Part shown: positions 8,841 to 17,248 of the stretch, piece after piece
How positions within the stretch are numbered: the first letter of the stretch is position 1
Layout: every line of letters starts with the position of its first letter
Assembly: GCF_000765145.1 (NCBI RefSeq)
Contig: NZ_JMGA01000066.1
Location: forward strand, 1-39,544
Source: Desulfosporosinus sp. HMP52
GTDB lineage: Bacteria; Bacillota; Desulfitobacteriia; Desulfitobacteriales; Desulfitobacteriaceae
Length of the DNA stretch: 39,544 nucleotides
Direction of reading: 5' to 3'
Notes under the pieces: generated by a model
Database searches by the model: none
What the model saw: only the letters and a program-made list of their open reading frames with translations
What the model was told of the DNA's origin: nothing
Translations under genes and position numbers: made by a program

Positions 8841-9208
8841 TTAATAGTTAACGTTAAATTATTAGTGATCCAATAAGAGTTAGATTTTCGGTAATCAGTT
8901 AAGAGACTTGGAAACGGAAACTGTATAGAATTCAGGTGATTTAAGACTTACCTTATCAATTGTGAATTATAAGATTGACCGCAGTAAGTAGATTAAAGTC
9001 AACAGATAGTGGAGGATTTGTCCAGATTAGTTTCCCATACGTTACCAAGAAATGTTTAGGTGGTTTACTTTTTAGTAGGCAGTTTCTATCCTTGAAATGT
9101 TGAGTCTTCAGAAATATGTTTGTAAAGAGTTTTGATTAAACCAACTGTTATTAGGTTTTGGTAAAGTTTAGTTGAATATTAATCTTGAGCCGTGTATCCA
9201 TTAGTTGT
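8841..9208. other. Gene-free segment between the repeat array and the right inverted-repeat arm
   Basis: No open frame with a ribosome site was found. Short local pairings exist, for example CTTAT/ATAAG near 8950-8975, GGATTTGTCC near 9014 and AAACC/GGTTT near 9139-9158, consistent with RNA structure but not proof of it. No known family recognised. Confidence 0.4.
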
Positions 9209-9224
9209 GAGGAACTTTGCGGGA
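9209..9224 (+). repeat. Right arm of the 16-bp perfect inverted repeat
   Basis: GAGGAACTTTGCGGGA pairs exactly with 8441-8456. It lies 12 bp before a strong terminator, so a read-through RNA from 8253 could be closed by this stem. Confidence 0.9.
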
Positions 9225-9236
9225 TTATTTTAAATT

Positions 9237-9266
9237 GGCCACTCAATGAGTGGCCTTTTATTTTTG
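9237..9266 (+). terminator. Intrinsic terminator closing the non-coding locus
   Basis: GGCCACTCA (9237-9245) and TGAGTGGCC (9247-9255) form a hairpin followed by TTTTATTTTT. No gene lies upstream for 1.1 kb, so it must end a non-coding or read-through transcript. Confidence 0.88.
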
Positions 9267-9315
9267 TTTATAGTTTAAGATGCGTGGAAATAATTAGGAA
9301 TGGACAACCCCTTTA

Positions 9316-9350
9316 TACCCTGGGGGTAACGTGGTATTATGTAGTATAAT
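9316..9350 (+). promoter_or_regulatory. Promoter with G-tract palindrome (CsoR-type operator-like)
   Basis: TACCCTGGGGGTA (9316-9328) is a short palindrome like the TACCC..GGGTA operators bound by CsoR/RcnR-family repressors, and it covers the place where a -35 should lie for the TATAAT at 9345-9350. The -35 itself is poor, as expected of a regulated promoter. The operator assignment is inference. Confidence 0.35.
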
Positions 9351-9399
9351 AGAACATAAAGCAAAAAATTAAGAGTTCTCAGGAGGCAAAAAACTCATA

Positions 9400-10413
9400 A
9401 TGAAATTTCAAAATTTTTTGGAAAGTAATTTTTTTAAAAAGGGGTTGTCCTTACTTCTTTTATTTGCAATCATCATAGGCGTTCGACCTATGATGAACTT
9501 ACTTCTTCTGACCTTCATGTTTTCTTTTATTTTATACGGGATTCAGAACTACATCTTTTCCAAGATTGTTAAACTAATCCCTATAAACAGAACTTGGGTA
9601 ACAGTCATAGTCTTTGCTATTGTTGCGTCATCAATTATCTTTGGAATATATAGATATATACCCATTCTAACGAAGCAGTTAATGTTCATAGGAGTTCAGC
9701 TAAGTAATTTTGATATCAATAATTATGAGGATGCGATCAATCCACAGTTGCGAGAAGCTATTAGCACAAGCATCCAGTCCTATGTGGTCGAAGGAGGAAC
9801 ATTTTTAATTCATTCAGTAACAAATATCTGGAATTTTAGTTTGAATATTTTTATTGCCTTAATTTTGAGCCTGTTTCTGATACTTGAAAAAGATAAAACT
9901 ATTAGGTTTTTAAATAAGTTCGAATCCAGTAAAGCAAGCTTCGTTTACATTTATTATAAAAAATTAGGCCAAAATTTTGTGAACTCCTTTGCAAAAGTAA
10001 TGGAAACACAAATTTTGATTTCCTTTATAAATTCGATTTTATCGGCGATCTTTTTGAGTTTGTTAGGGTTTCATCAGGTTATCGGATTAGGATTTATGAT
10101 TTTTATCTTAGGTTTAATCCCTGTGGCTGGTGTAATAATCTCACTTATTCCCTTATCAATTATCGCTTTTAAACTGGGTGGATTTTTAAAAATACTTTAT
10201 GTTATTGGTATGATAGTATTATTGCATGCCATTGAAGCCTATTTTTTAAATCCAAAATTAATGTCCATAAAAACCAAGCTCCCAGTATTTTTCACCTTCG
10301 TAGTTTTATTGCTCGCTGAGCATTTTATGGGTGTATGGGGGCTATTGTTTGGAATTCCGCTATTTTTATTTATGCTTGATATACTTGACGTAGAAGAATC
10401 AGATAATGGCTAA
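9400..10413 (+). CDS. AI-2E family transporter (PF01594-type membrane protein)
   Basis: A 337-aa polytopic membrane protein with about eight helices: two N-terminal pairs, a soluble stretch ~110-150 and a dense C-terminal helix group ending in the conserved MGVWGLLFGIPLFLF block of the AI-2E/YtvI/PerM family. Members export small molecules or ions; some are Na+/H+ antiporters, and the AI-2 link holds only for a few. AGGAGG (9381-9386) lies 13 bp before the ATG, longer than usual, but no better in-frame start exists. Own promoter (TATAAT 9345) and own terminator suggest a single-gene unit just after the non-coding repeat locus. Confidence 0.88.
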   Translation: MKFQNFLESNFFKKGLSLLLLFAIIIGVRPMMNLLLLTFMFSFILYGIQNYIFSKIVKLIPINRTWVTVIVFAIVASSIIFGIYRYIPILTKQLMFIGVQLSNFDINNYEDAINPQLREAISTSIQSYVVEGGTFLIHSVTNIWNFSLNIFIALILSLFLILEKDKTIRFLNKFESSKASFVYIYYKKLGQNFVNSFAKVMETQILISFINSILSAIFLSLLGFHQVIGLGFMIFILGLIPVAGVIISLIPLSIIAFKLGGFLKILYVIGMIVLLHAIEAYFLNPKLMSIKTKLPVFFTFVVLLLAEHFMGVWGLLFGIPLFLFMLDILDVEESDNG

Positions 10414-10433
10414 TTATAAACAGTGTCTGAATT

Positions 10434-10477
10434 TTAATAAGAAGATGTCTCAGCAGCATGAGGCATCTTCTTATTAA
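10434..10477. terminator. Bidirectional terminator between convergent genes
   Basis: A 19-bp stem (10434-10452 with 10459-10477, one T-G wobble, 6-nt loop) with TTAATAAGAAGATG and its complement at the base, so T-rich ends occur on both strands. It serves the AI-2E gene and the convergent acidic-protein gene. Confidence 0.88.
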
Positions 10478-10482
10478 TGTAC

Positions 10483-10866
10483 TTAATTTATAATATTAAT
10501 TTTCCGGCTGAATGGAAGATAGTTTATGTGAGTCCAATCACCTTCAAGGACTACAGTAGGTATGTTATCCTTATCAATTACACTCTTAACTTCCTTTGTT
10601 TCAGGCAATTCATCTAGTTCTTGGAATTCATCTGGTTTATCCAATTCAGCCATTTCATCGAATTCAAATAGCCTTACATCATCATTAACGTCACCATCGC
10701 TAAGAGCAGCATTTTCGGAGAGTTGGGGGATTATTACTTCTCTTTCTTCGGCTTCGCTGTCAATTTCAAGAGTCTCCCCATTAGTGTACACGATGATAAC
10801 CTTTTCAATTTCAAGTTCATTTTCTAATGCATCATTAAGTACTTCTGAAAATTTTCCTTTGTACAT
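10483..10866 (-). CDS. Acidic hypothetical protein (127 aa)
   Basis: No family recognised. The N-terminal 60 residues look like a small folded domain (MYKGKFSEVLNDALENELEIEKVIIVY segment followed by beta-like strands), the middle ~65-100 is almost all Asp/Glu, Leu and Pro (FDEMAELDKPDEFQELDELP) and likely unstructured, and the tail is hydrophobic with Trp. No signal peptide or membrane helix. AAAGGA precedes the ATG on the minus strand. An opposite-strand frame is the usual shadow of acidic codons. It shares a terminator with the AI-2E gene and is transcribed from the 10867-11060 gap. Confidence 0.72.
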   Translation of the reverse strand: MYKGKFSEVLNDALENELEIEKVIIVYTNGETLEIDSEAEEREVIIPQLSENAALSDGDVNDDVRLFEFDEMAELDKPDEFQELDELPETKEVKSVIDKDNIPTVVLEGDWTHINYLPFSRKINIIN

Positions 10867-11060
10867 TCTAAAACATCCTTTCTAATATAAAATAATTTGA
10901 AATATAACTGAACTAAGTTCCTTTGCGAATTCTTATATTATATGATCACTTCTTGAAATGTGCATTTGAAAGCTTATTAACATAAGCCATGCGTGGAGAG
11001 TGGACGTCTTAACTAACAAGCATAGATAGATATTTTGTATGAATGAAAGGTGATTGAGAC
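10867..11060. other. Divergent intergenic region
   Basis: Carries the start regions of the acidic-protein gene (leftward) and the methyltransferase gene (rightward). A small hairpin GCTTAT (10972-10977) / ATAAGC (10982-10987) is visible; no clear operator could be assigned. Confidence 0.4.
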
Positions 11061-11684
11061 ATGGAAAGAATCAGTAAAACCATAACTGCCTATGACAAAA
11101 ACAGTCTTGCCTTTAATGACAAATTTATCGACTATCCACCTTACCAAAATATGATTAGTGAGTTTATTAATTTACTTAAGCCAGTAACAAAAGTCTTGGA
11201 TCTAGGGTGTGGACCAGGTAATGTAGCGAGACAGTTGATGTTAGCCGGTAAAAATTTTACTCTTAAAGGAATTGATCTTTCCGAGGAAATGATAAAATTA
11301 GCTAGAAAGAATGCGCCGGCAGGAAATTTTAGTTGTGAAGATATACGAGACATTAGTTTTAATGCCGAATCATTTGATGCGATATTCTTATCATTTTGTA
11401 TAGTTCATTTAAATCACACAGAAGTAATTTCCCTTCTGGAAAAGGTTTCAAACTATTTAATGAGGGAAGGTAAACTATATTTAAGCTTTATGGAAGGGAA
11501 AAAGGATGGTTTTGAGAATACCAGTTTTTCTAAGGAAGAAATTTACTTTTTTTATCATTCCGCAAATAGGGTCAAGAAAATACTAGAAGATAATCATTTG
11601 TCCATTATTGAGCTCAAAAAGCAAAACTACCCGGAGAGCGATGGGTCTATCACTACAGATGTGTTTATCTTTGCAGAAAAGTAA
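11061..11684 (+). CDS. Class I SAM-dependent methyltransferase
   Basis: A 207-aa cytoplasmic methyltransferase of the Methyltransf_11/25 type. Motif I VLDLGCGPG (45-53) binds S-adenosylmethionine, GIDLSEEMIKLARK (~72-85) is the acidic loop after strand 2, and FDAIFLSFCIVHL (~105-117) is motif post-II. The protein starts with YDKNSLAFNDKF, typical of small-molecule methyltransferases. AAAGGTGA precedes the ATG. No neighbour indicates the substrate. The 3' end faces a convergent exonuclease gene with only about 50 bp between stops. Confidence 0.87.
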   Translation: MERISKTITAYDKNSLAFNDKFIDYPPYQNMISEFINLLKPVTKVLDLGCGPGNVARQLMLAGKNFTLKGIDLSEEMIKLARKNAPAGNFSCEDIRDISFNAESFDAIFLSFCIVHLNHTEVISLLEKVSNYLMREGKLYLSFMEGKKDGFENTSFSKEEIYFFYHSANRVKKILEDNHLSIIELKKQNYPESDGSITTDVFIFAEK

Positions 11685-11736
11685 TTACCTTCAATAATCC
11701 GTGGTACATGTACTTGTCCCTGCGCAAAGGACCACT

Positions 11737-12486
11737 TTACTCGTCTTTCAAGAATTGATTAGTTCTCCCCATTTTATAGGCAAGTTTAATCATCTCTTCT
11801 TCTTCTTGGGTTATTTTTCGAGCATACATTTTTTCAAATTGCTGAAGAAGTTTATCCGTGTCTATCACCATTGTTGGGCGTTTTGCTCTAATTGTCCTGT
11901 GGGATGGGTCATAGGGCTTTGCTTGAATTGAGGAACTGTATACTTTTTTGAATATTTCTGCTGTATAGAAAGCATCATGTAGGGCATTGTGAAATGCATT
12001 TGTTATTGGAATATGGAGCAACTCTACAGCATGTTGAAGACGTAACAAGGTTTTTTGAGAGAGATTAAAGTGCGTAGAGACATAGGGTTGTATGTTTATA
12101 ACCCTTTTGGGTAAAAACCCGTGACTTAATTCATGGGCTTCGACATTTCTGAATAGTTCTGTTATATCAGACATGCCCCAAGTACAGAATATTGAATCCC
12201 TCTCCTTGATAAACGCTGAATACGCCTTATAAATCTCAGGGAAGGGTTCTTCAGGTAAAAGCTGCTCAGTGGTAATACCGGTTAAATCTGTGACAAATGG
12301 ATTAATTCTGGTGTAGAAGGTTGGCTTGACGTAACGGTTAAAAGTGCCGACAGTGTTAAATTCCAGGTCTAATTTGATGGCGCCAATCTGAATGATTTCA
12401 AAGGGATAGGGAGATCCTTTTCCATCAAAGTTCTGTAAAGAAGCGACGTCTTGATTAAATTCTAAATCAAATATAATGAAATACAT
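11737..12486 (-). CDS. DEDDh-family 3'-5' exonuclease
   Basis: Predicted metal-dependent 3'-5' exonuclease on DNA or RNA, related to DnaQ/RNase T and the ERI-1/KapD group. In 249 aa all catalytic residues are visible: Asp7 and Glu9 (FDLEFN), Asp107 (WGMSD) and the His166...Asp171 pair (HNALHD). The C-terminal ~60 residues, basic with a coiled-coil-like segment, are an extra. KapD-like proteins are known in spore formers as a putative inhibitor of KinA in the sporulation pathway, but assigning that role here would be speculation. Single gene; its upstream side lies next to the amidohydrolase terminator. Confidence 0.88.
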   Translation of the reverse strand: MYFIIFDLEFNQDVASLQNFDGKGSPYPFEIIQIGAIKLDLEFNTVGTFNRYVKPTFYTRINPFVTDLTGITTEQLLPEEPFPEIYKAYSAFIKERDSIFCTWGMSDITELFRNVEAHELSHGFLPKRVINIQPYVSTHFNLSQKTLLRLQHAVELLHIPITNAFHNALHDAFYTAEIFKKVYSSSIQAKPYDPSHRTIRAKRPTMVIDTDKLLQQFEKMYARKITQEEEEMIKLAYKMGRTNQFLKDE

Positions 12487-12585
12487 ATTATAACTCCTCG
12501 TAATTCACCTGATTTCTTTATTTTTGGCTGGATATAAGGATGCTATCCGCACCTAAATAAAGGGTTTTTCGGTAGTAATTTAATA

Positions 12586-12634
12586 AGAAAAAAACCAGTA
12601 GTAACGGGGATTTTTTTTCCGTAAACTACTGGTT
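12586..12634 (-). terminator. Intrinsic terminator of the amidohydrolase gene
   Basis: On the minus strand AACCAGTAGT (12625-12634 complement) pairs with ACTACTGGTT, with an inner ACGG/CCGT helix, and is followed by TTTTTTTC (plus-strand A-run at 12586-12592). Confidence 0.85.
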
Positions 12635-12737
12635 ATCTTTATTCGTCCAGTTTCATATCTAGCTAATTTAAATTCGTTTTTAGTAATTGGTTGCACAACA
12701 ATTAGTCAGCATTAAAGAGTAGTCAGTGTCGGGTAAG

Positions 12738-14363
12738 TTAATAGTTCATCCCGATCATTATGCCGGCATTTGTGTTAAGTACTTCATCATTGGCAAGGAC
12801 GATATGCCCATTAATTATCGTATAGTTGATGCCGGTGGGATGCTGGGCAGGGTTAGTATAATCTTCCGGAGCAGCAATTTTCTGGGGATCGAAAATTACT
12901 AAATCGGCCATAAAGCCTTTTTTGACAAATCCTCTGTTTCGTAGATTCAACCGTAGTGCCGGGTCTCCGGTAATTCTCTTAACCCCTTCAGCCCAGGTCA
13001 TTGTGTTTTTATCACGGACATATTCTCCTAAGAATTTGGGGTATGTGCCAAATAAACGCGGGTGGGGCTTACCGGTAGGAATGCCATCTGAGCCAATTTG
13101 ACATAAAGGATGCTTGAGTAAAGCAATAATATCCTCTTCGGAGAATAGCTTCTTCATGACCATGGAACAACGACATTCCTCACTGATTAATAGGTCGGCA
13201 ATAGAGTCAATGATTTGACTATTTAGTTGGGAATCCGGCAAGTTTTTGGGGGGGACTAATTGATCTGCAGTTAGGCCCTCTGCCCATTTATTTTGGGGCT
13301 TACTGACAGAGCTGATCACAATATTTGACCACCCAACCATACCGACAAAGTTATCCCAACCGGGATAGTCGGGGCCTTGACCCTGGAGATCGTTCTTTAG
13401 TTTAGCCCTTAGATGAGGGTCTTTTAAGCGGCGAATGATCTCCGGGCTGCCACCTTCTTTAGCCCAAGGAGGTAAAGTCTGAGACAAGAGGGTACTGCCG
13501 GCGGTATAAGGGTGTTCATCAAAGGTTACATCCACACCATCCATCCTGGCTTTTTCAACCATCTCAATCAATTCCACGGCTGTTATGCCAAAATCTCGAT
13601 TGGCATAGGAACGCATATGAGAAATCTGCAACTTAACGCCGGATTCTTTGGCGACAGAAATAGCTTCTGACATTCCTTCACGAACCTGACGAGAGTGACT
13701 GCGGATATGAATCATCATAATCCCCTGATAAGCTGCAACCACTGAACTCAGGGCAATTAGTTCTTCCTTAGGAGCAAACATTCCGGGGAGATACGCTAAA
13801 CCATAGGATATCCCTAAAGCTCCATGATCCATTGCATCCTCAACAATCCCGCTCATGGCTTCGATTTCTTTGGGCGAAGGCTTGAGGTTATTTAAGCCAA
13901 GAATTTGGGCTCGAACTGCCCCGTGACCAATTAAGGCTGCCAAGTTATTAGGTTTTTCTGCTTCAGCAAGTTCCCTATAAAACATAGAAAAGTCTTGCCA
14001 ATCCCAGGTTAGCGGCCCGGGACCTAAGATTGGGATAAGATAATTGCGCCAATCCTCCATTCTTTGGAGGTGGGGGGCCGAGCCCAAGCCGCATTGACCG
14101 ATAATCTCAGTAGTTACACCTTGTCTGATCCTGCTCTCCCGAATTGTATCAGACATAAAAGGTACTAAGTCGCAATGACTATGAACGTCTATGAACCCCG
14201 GAGTTACTATTTTATTCGTCGCATCAATAACCCTTGAGGCCTTTGCAGACAGGTCTGGGGCTATTTCTATAATTAGGCCATCCTGAATCCCCACATCACT
14301 TTGATAGGGGGGAGTACCTGTACCATCTACTATCAAACCACCGGTAATTACTGTATCAAACAT
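12738..14363 (-). CDS. N-acyl-D-amino-acid deacylase (D-aminoacylase) family amidohydrolase
   Basis: Zinc-dependent amidohydrolase that removes acyl groups from N-acyl-D-amino acids or related compounds. The 541-aa product has the full D-aminoacylase residue set: HSH (61, 63), Cys91 in GQCGLG, His219, His249 and Asp426 in GSDGIPT, matching the spacing of characterised enzymes (His67/69, Cys96, His220/250, Asp366) apart from a longer segment before the last Asp. N- and C-terminal beta segments (VITGGLIVDGTG; MADLVIFDP, TIINGHIVL) form the usual beta sandwich. AAAGG lies upstream of the ATG. Single transcription unit with its own terminator. Exact substrate is unknown; peptide or murein turnover is plausible. 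Confidence 0.92.
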   Translation of the reverse strand: MFDTVITGGLIVDGTGTPPYQSDVGIQDGLIIEIAPDLSAKASRVIDATNKIVTPGFIDVHSHCDLVPFMSDTIRESRIRQGVTTEIIGQCGLGSAPHLQRMEDWRNYLIPILGPGPLTWDWQDFSMFYRELAEAEKPNNLAALIGHGAVRAQILGLNNLKPSPKEIEAMSGIVEDAMDHGALGISYGLAYLPGMFAPKEELIALSSVVAAYQGIMMIHIRSHSRQVREGMSEAISVAKESGVKLQISHMRSYANRDFGITAVELIEMVEKARMDGVDVTFDEHPYTAGSTLLSQTLPPWAKEGGSPEIIRRLKDPHLRAKLKNDLQGQGPDYPGWDNFVGMVGWSNIVISSVSKPQNKWAEGLTADQLVPPKNLPDSQLNSQIIDSIADLLISEECRCSMVMKKLFSEEDIIALLKHPLCQIGSDGIPTGKPHPRLFGTYPKFLGEYVRDKNTMTWAEGVKRITGDPALRLNLRNRGFVKKGFMADLVIFDPQKIAAPEDYTNPAQHPTGINYTIINGHIVLANDEVLNTNAGIMIGMNY

Positions 14364-14693
14364 TTTAAACAGACCTTTCTTAGTTTCATGATTTACTTTT
14401 TAGATCACTTTACCAATGAATTAATTCTTTGCTAAAAAACTATTTAGAAAAAGCGGCTTAGAAATAAATTTCCATGCACCCCTTTCTCTTGAATGTGAAA
14501 GCAGTACATGGATTAATCAATACTTATCCATCTTTGTTAGCTTAACAAATCTAGTTGAACAGGTAAAGTTTTTAAGGATTAAGAGATAAACTTTTTTTCT
14601 CTTCCAGAGAGTTTAGATCATTAGCTTTTATTTTTCCTTTTGAGACTGTGTACAATCCTGGTGCGTTTCTTAACTTAAGACAGACAAGTCGCG
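14364..14693. other. Gene-free region between amidohydrolase and small-gene pair
   Basis: 330 bp, A/T rich. It must hold the amidohydrolase promoter (minus) and the end of the upstream minus-strand small-gene transcript. An inverted TCCATG...CATGGA (14471-14513) and CTCT...AGAG (14601-14613) are present but weak. No ORF with a ribosome site seen. Confidence 0.4.
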
Positions 14694-14930
14694 TTAGTCT
14701 CCTCCGCCACAACCTCCTGAATCGCACCCTCCGGAGTCACACCCAGATGAAGAATCACATCCGCCATGGTCGCAGGAAGAATAATCAGAGTCATTGTAAT
14801 CATGGCCATCAGAGAACATGTGATAATTTGAATGAGAAATAGAGTTTGATCTGTGCCGAGAGGAGGAGTGAGGAGCTCGGAATAGGGCAACTGCGATAAA
14901 GACAATAAAAATGGTCAGGATAATTCCCAA
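14694..14930 (-). CDS. Small membrane protein with Cys/Gly/Asp-rich repeat tail (78 aa)
   Basis: Unrecognised. The N-terminus is one membrane helix (MGIILTIFIVFIAVALF), then a Ser/His/Asn-rich linker, then a tail in which Cys recurs every 4-6 residues (CDHGGCDSSSGCDSGGCDSGG...CGGGD): five CxxxGC/CDSGGC-like units with six Cys. Such a tail could bind metal or form disulfides outside the cell. The TTG start is chosen because AAGGAAGGTGA lies 6-7 bp before it on the minus strand. It follows the 57-aa gene in the same direction, separated by a terminator. A parallel frame in the same DNA is less plausible. Confidence 0.6.
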   Translation of the reverse strand: MGIILTIFIVFIAVALFRAPHSSSRHRSNSISHSNYHMFSDGHDYNDSDYSSCDHGGCDSSSGCDSGGCDSGGCGGGD

Positions 14931-14949
14931 AATACTTCACCTTCCTTAT

Positions 14950-14980
14950 AAAAAAGAGTCCGTCTAACCATGACGGGCTC
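14950..14980 (-). terminator. Intrinsic terminator after the 57-aa gene
   Basis: Minus-strand stem GAGCCCGTC/GACGGACTC (14956-14964 with 14972-14980, one mismatch), 7-nt loop, then TTTTTT. Confidence 0.82.
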
Positions 14981-15006
14981 CTTTAAATCCTTCACTAGAA
15001 GGAATG

Positions 15007-15180
15007 CTATTCAACTTTCTTAAAGATTGACCAAGGAGTATCAACTGCTAAGCCATCTTCTAACATCTTTTGAACGGTTCCCGGAATATAGAAACCAGCG
15101 GTTTCTGTTTTAAATAAGCACTCTTCTAAGGAGATTTCTTCCCATGTGTCTTCACCTTTTAGTTGTGTAACAAATTTCAT
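15007..15180 (-). CDS. Small hypothetical protein (57 aa)
   Basis: A 57-codon frame from ATG (15178-15180, minus) to TAG with an excellent GGAGG 9 bp upstream (plus-strand CCTCC at 15190-15194) and a terminator immediately after the stop. The product begins MKFVTQLKGEDTWEEISLEE and is acidic with one Cys, no membrane helix or signal. I do not recognise a family; the ribosome site, terminator and codon use support a real gene. Confidence 0.75.
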   Translation of the reverse strand: MKFVTQLKGEDTWEEISLEECLFKTETAGFYIPGTVQKMLEDGLAVDTPWSIFKKVE

Positions 15181-15462
15181 ATGACTAATCCTCCATCATC
15201 GAATTTTAAAGTCAAACCTATTATAGCAGGAAATAGAGCTCAAATAAATCCTCATTTCCAACCTTTTTGAAAGGTAACATGAGAGAGAAGGCCAAAACTG
15301 TTTGTTTTCCATGAATAGACTAATATTATGGTTTGTGAAATTAAGGAATAATTAATAAGTTTTGCAGGATATGAGTAATACATAGGGAAATCATTGATAA
15401 AGTTTTTCTTTTGATCGGAGTATTGAGGGATATGCTGCTGGGCATTTAAAGGAGGGTGTAAA

Positions 15463-16302
15463 ATGACTAAGTTAAAAGTGACAATCTTAGTTGAAAACAC
15501 TGTTGGGGTTCCCTTAGGGCTGTTAGGGGAATGGGGGTTATCCATGCTCTTAGATTTTGGAGATGAGAAGATCCTGTTTGATGCGGGAGAGCAGGGGAAC
15601 CTTGTTAACAATGCCCAAATTCTGGGCCATGAACTGCGCCAAGTTGATAAGGTAGTTTTAAGTCATGGACATTATGATCACACGGGAGGACTCTACAAGT
15701 TATTGCAATATAAAGGGATAACATCTGTCTACGCTCATCCGAATTTATTTGCAGGCCACTTGGCTAAAGTGCCCAATATTCAACCAAACCGCTATATAGG
15801 TGTTCCTTATTGTCAGCAGCAATTAGAAAGCTTAGGTGCCAGGTTTCACTGGCATAGTGAACCCTTTGAATTGAGGCCGGGACTATGGTTAAGTGGGGAA
15901 ATTCTGCGAGAATCATCCTTTGAGCATATAGATAACCATTTGGTTGAATTGGCAGGAGAGCAGGTTGTTCAAGACAGCCTTAAAGATGATTTAAGCTTGT
16001 TTTATGTGACGGATCAAGGTTTAATTATTCTGCTGGGCTGTGCCCATTCCGGATTGGTAAACATTGTAGAGCAGGCCAGGCAAGTTACTAAAGAAAATAA
16101 AGTGAGAGGGATTATTGGCGGAACTCATCTTGGGCCAGCTTCCACGGATCAACGGCAGCAAACCATTGAGTATCTTAAAAGCCTTGATCTTGAGTGCCTG
16201 GCACCCAATCATTGTACAGGTCCTACAATGTTAACTAAGCTAGCAACGGAGTTTCCGAAGGCCTTCAGATGGGCCTTGGCTGGGTCTGCTTTAGAATTTT
16301 GA
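15463..16302 (+). CDS. MBL-fold metallo-hydrolase, COG1237-like
   Basis: Metallo-beta-lactamase-fold protein of the group annotated as 7,8-dihydropterin-6-yl-methyl-4-(beta-D-ribofuranosyl)aminobenzene-phosphate synthase-like. The 279-aa sequence has the dinuclear metal site SHGHYDHTGG (His68, His70, Asp72, His73), a late GCAHSGLVN block and GGTHLG, plus the C-terminal LAPNHCTG. AAAGGAGGGTG precedes the ATG. The next gene (ferredoxin-nitroreductase) follows after 19 bp with its own GGGAGGA, so the two probably form an operon. The real substrate is unknown. Confidence 0.88.
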   Translation: MTKLKVTILVENTVGVPLGLLGEWGLSMLLDFGDEKILFDAGEQGNLVNNAQILGHELRQVDKVVLSHGHYDHTGGLYKLLQYKGITSVYAHPNLFAGHLAKVPNIQPNRYIGVPYCQQQLESLGARFHWHSEPFELRPGLWLSGEILRESSFEHIDNHLVELAGEQVVQDSLKDDLSLFYVTDQGLIILLGCAHSGLVNIVEQARQVTKENKVRGIIGGTHLGPASTDQRQQTIEYLKSLDLECLAPNHCTGPTMLTKLATEFPKAFRWALAGSALEF

Positions 16303-16321
16303 TAATAGGGAGGATACCTGC

Positions 16322-17236
16322 GTGTCTATACCTACTTCGCGGACTAAAGAGTCAGCCAACATTTTAATTGATGAAAAACTGTGTGTTGGCTGTGGTTTAT
16401 GTGTTGAAGTATGCAAGGGATTTAACCTCTCACTCCAAAAGGGTAAGGTTATCAGTATAAATTCTGTTTATGGATGTATTGCCTGTGGACATTGTATGAC
16501 AATTTGTCCTAAAGAAGCTATTAAAATTAGTGGCCGCTGTTTGACTTCCGAGGATTTATTCAGCCTGTCAAAAGAAACGAAACCTCCAGCCTATGAGGAA
16601 ATACTAAACTTATTTCAGCAGCGCCGAAGTATTCGTGAGTTTAGAGCCGTCCCTGTAGAAAAAGAGATCCTGGAAAAAGTCATAGAAGCAGCTCAAACAT
16701 GTCCCATGGGTCTGCCTCCTTCGGATGTAAACCTGATAGTCTTTGACAGTCCGGCAAAGGTGCGTAAATTTGCCGAGGACTTTTGTGAATATTTAAAAGG
16801 CATAAAATGGATCGTATCTGAATGGTTTTTAAGGTTAATGCGTCCGTTTTGGGGAAAGGCCAACAACGAATTATTCAGAGGGTTTGTTCGACCTACCATT
16901 AACTTGTACTTAGATAATATGGAAAAGGGCATCAACCTGGTTAATTATGATGCCCCTGCTGCCCTCTACTTTTATGGCTCTCCCTATTCTGACCCTGCCG
17001 ATCCCATAGTTGCAGCTACCTATGCTATGATTGCCGCTGAATCCCTGGGATTGGGGACGTGTATGTTAGGCGCTGTCCATCCCTTGATTCAAAACGGTAA
17101 GGCAGCCCAGAAATTTAGAAATAGCTATGGTATTCGCTATAAAAGTCGAGAAGGATTATTTGTCATCATGGGCTATCCGAAAGTTGAGTATGACAAAGGA
17201 ATTCGCCGGACTTTTGCTTCAATAGATGTCAGGTGA
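16322..17236 (+). CDS. Ferredoxin-nitroreductase fusion (nitroreductase family protein)
   Basis: A 304-aa FMN-dependent oxidoreductase with an N-terminal 2x[4Fe-4S] ferredoxin domain that would feed electrons to the flavin. The clusters are CxxCxxCxxxC at Cys21/24/27/31 and Cys52/55/58/62; the nitroreductase fold begins near residue 100 (QQRRSIREFRAVPVEKEILEKV) and ends with GLFVIMGYPK. Such fusions are common in anaerobes. GTG start preceded by GGGAGGATACC. Co-oriented with the MBL gene 19 bp upstream. The 3' end faces the next MBL gene with a 12-bp gap and no visible terminator. Confidence 0.9.
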   Translation: MSIPTSRTKESANILIDEKLCVGCGLCVEVCKGFNLSLQKGKVISINSVYGCIACGHCMTICPKEAIKISGRCLTSEDLFSLSKETKPPAYEEILNLFQQRRSIREFRAVPVEKEILEKVIEAAQTCPMGLPPSDVNLIVFDSPAKVRKFAEDFCEYLKGIKWIVSEWFLRLMRPFWGKANNELFRGFVRPTINLYLDNMEKGINLVNYDAPAALYFYGSPYSDPADPIVAATYAMIAAESLGLGTCMLGAVHPLIQNGKAAQKFRNSYGIRYKSREGLFVIMGYPKVEYDKGIRRTFASIDVR

Positions 17237-17248
17237 TGAAGATTACGT

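Noticed and set aside
10562-10885. Plus-strand Ser-rich 107-residue frame
   Set aside because: It is the mirror image of the acidic gene at 10483-10866; Ser/Asn runs are the complement of Asp/Glu codons.
15252-15611. Minus-strand 119-residue frame
   Set aside because: It overlaps the start of the MBL gene at 15463, lacks a ribosome site and has a low-complexity composition.
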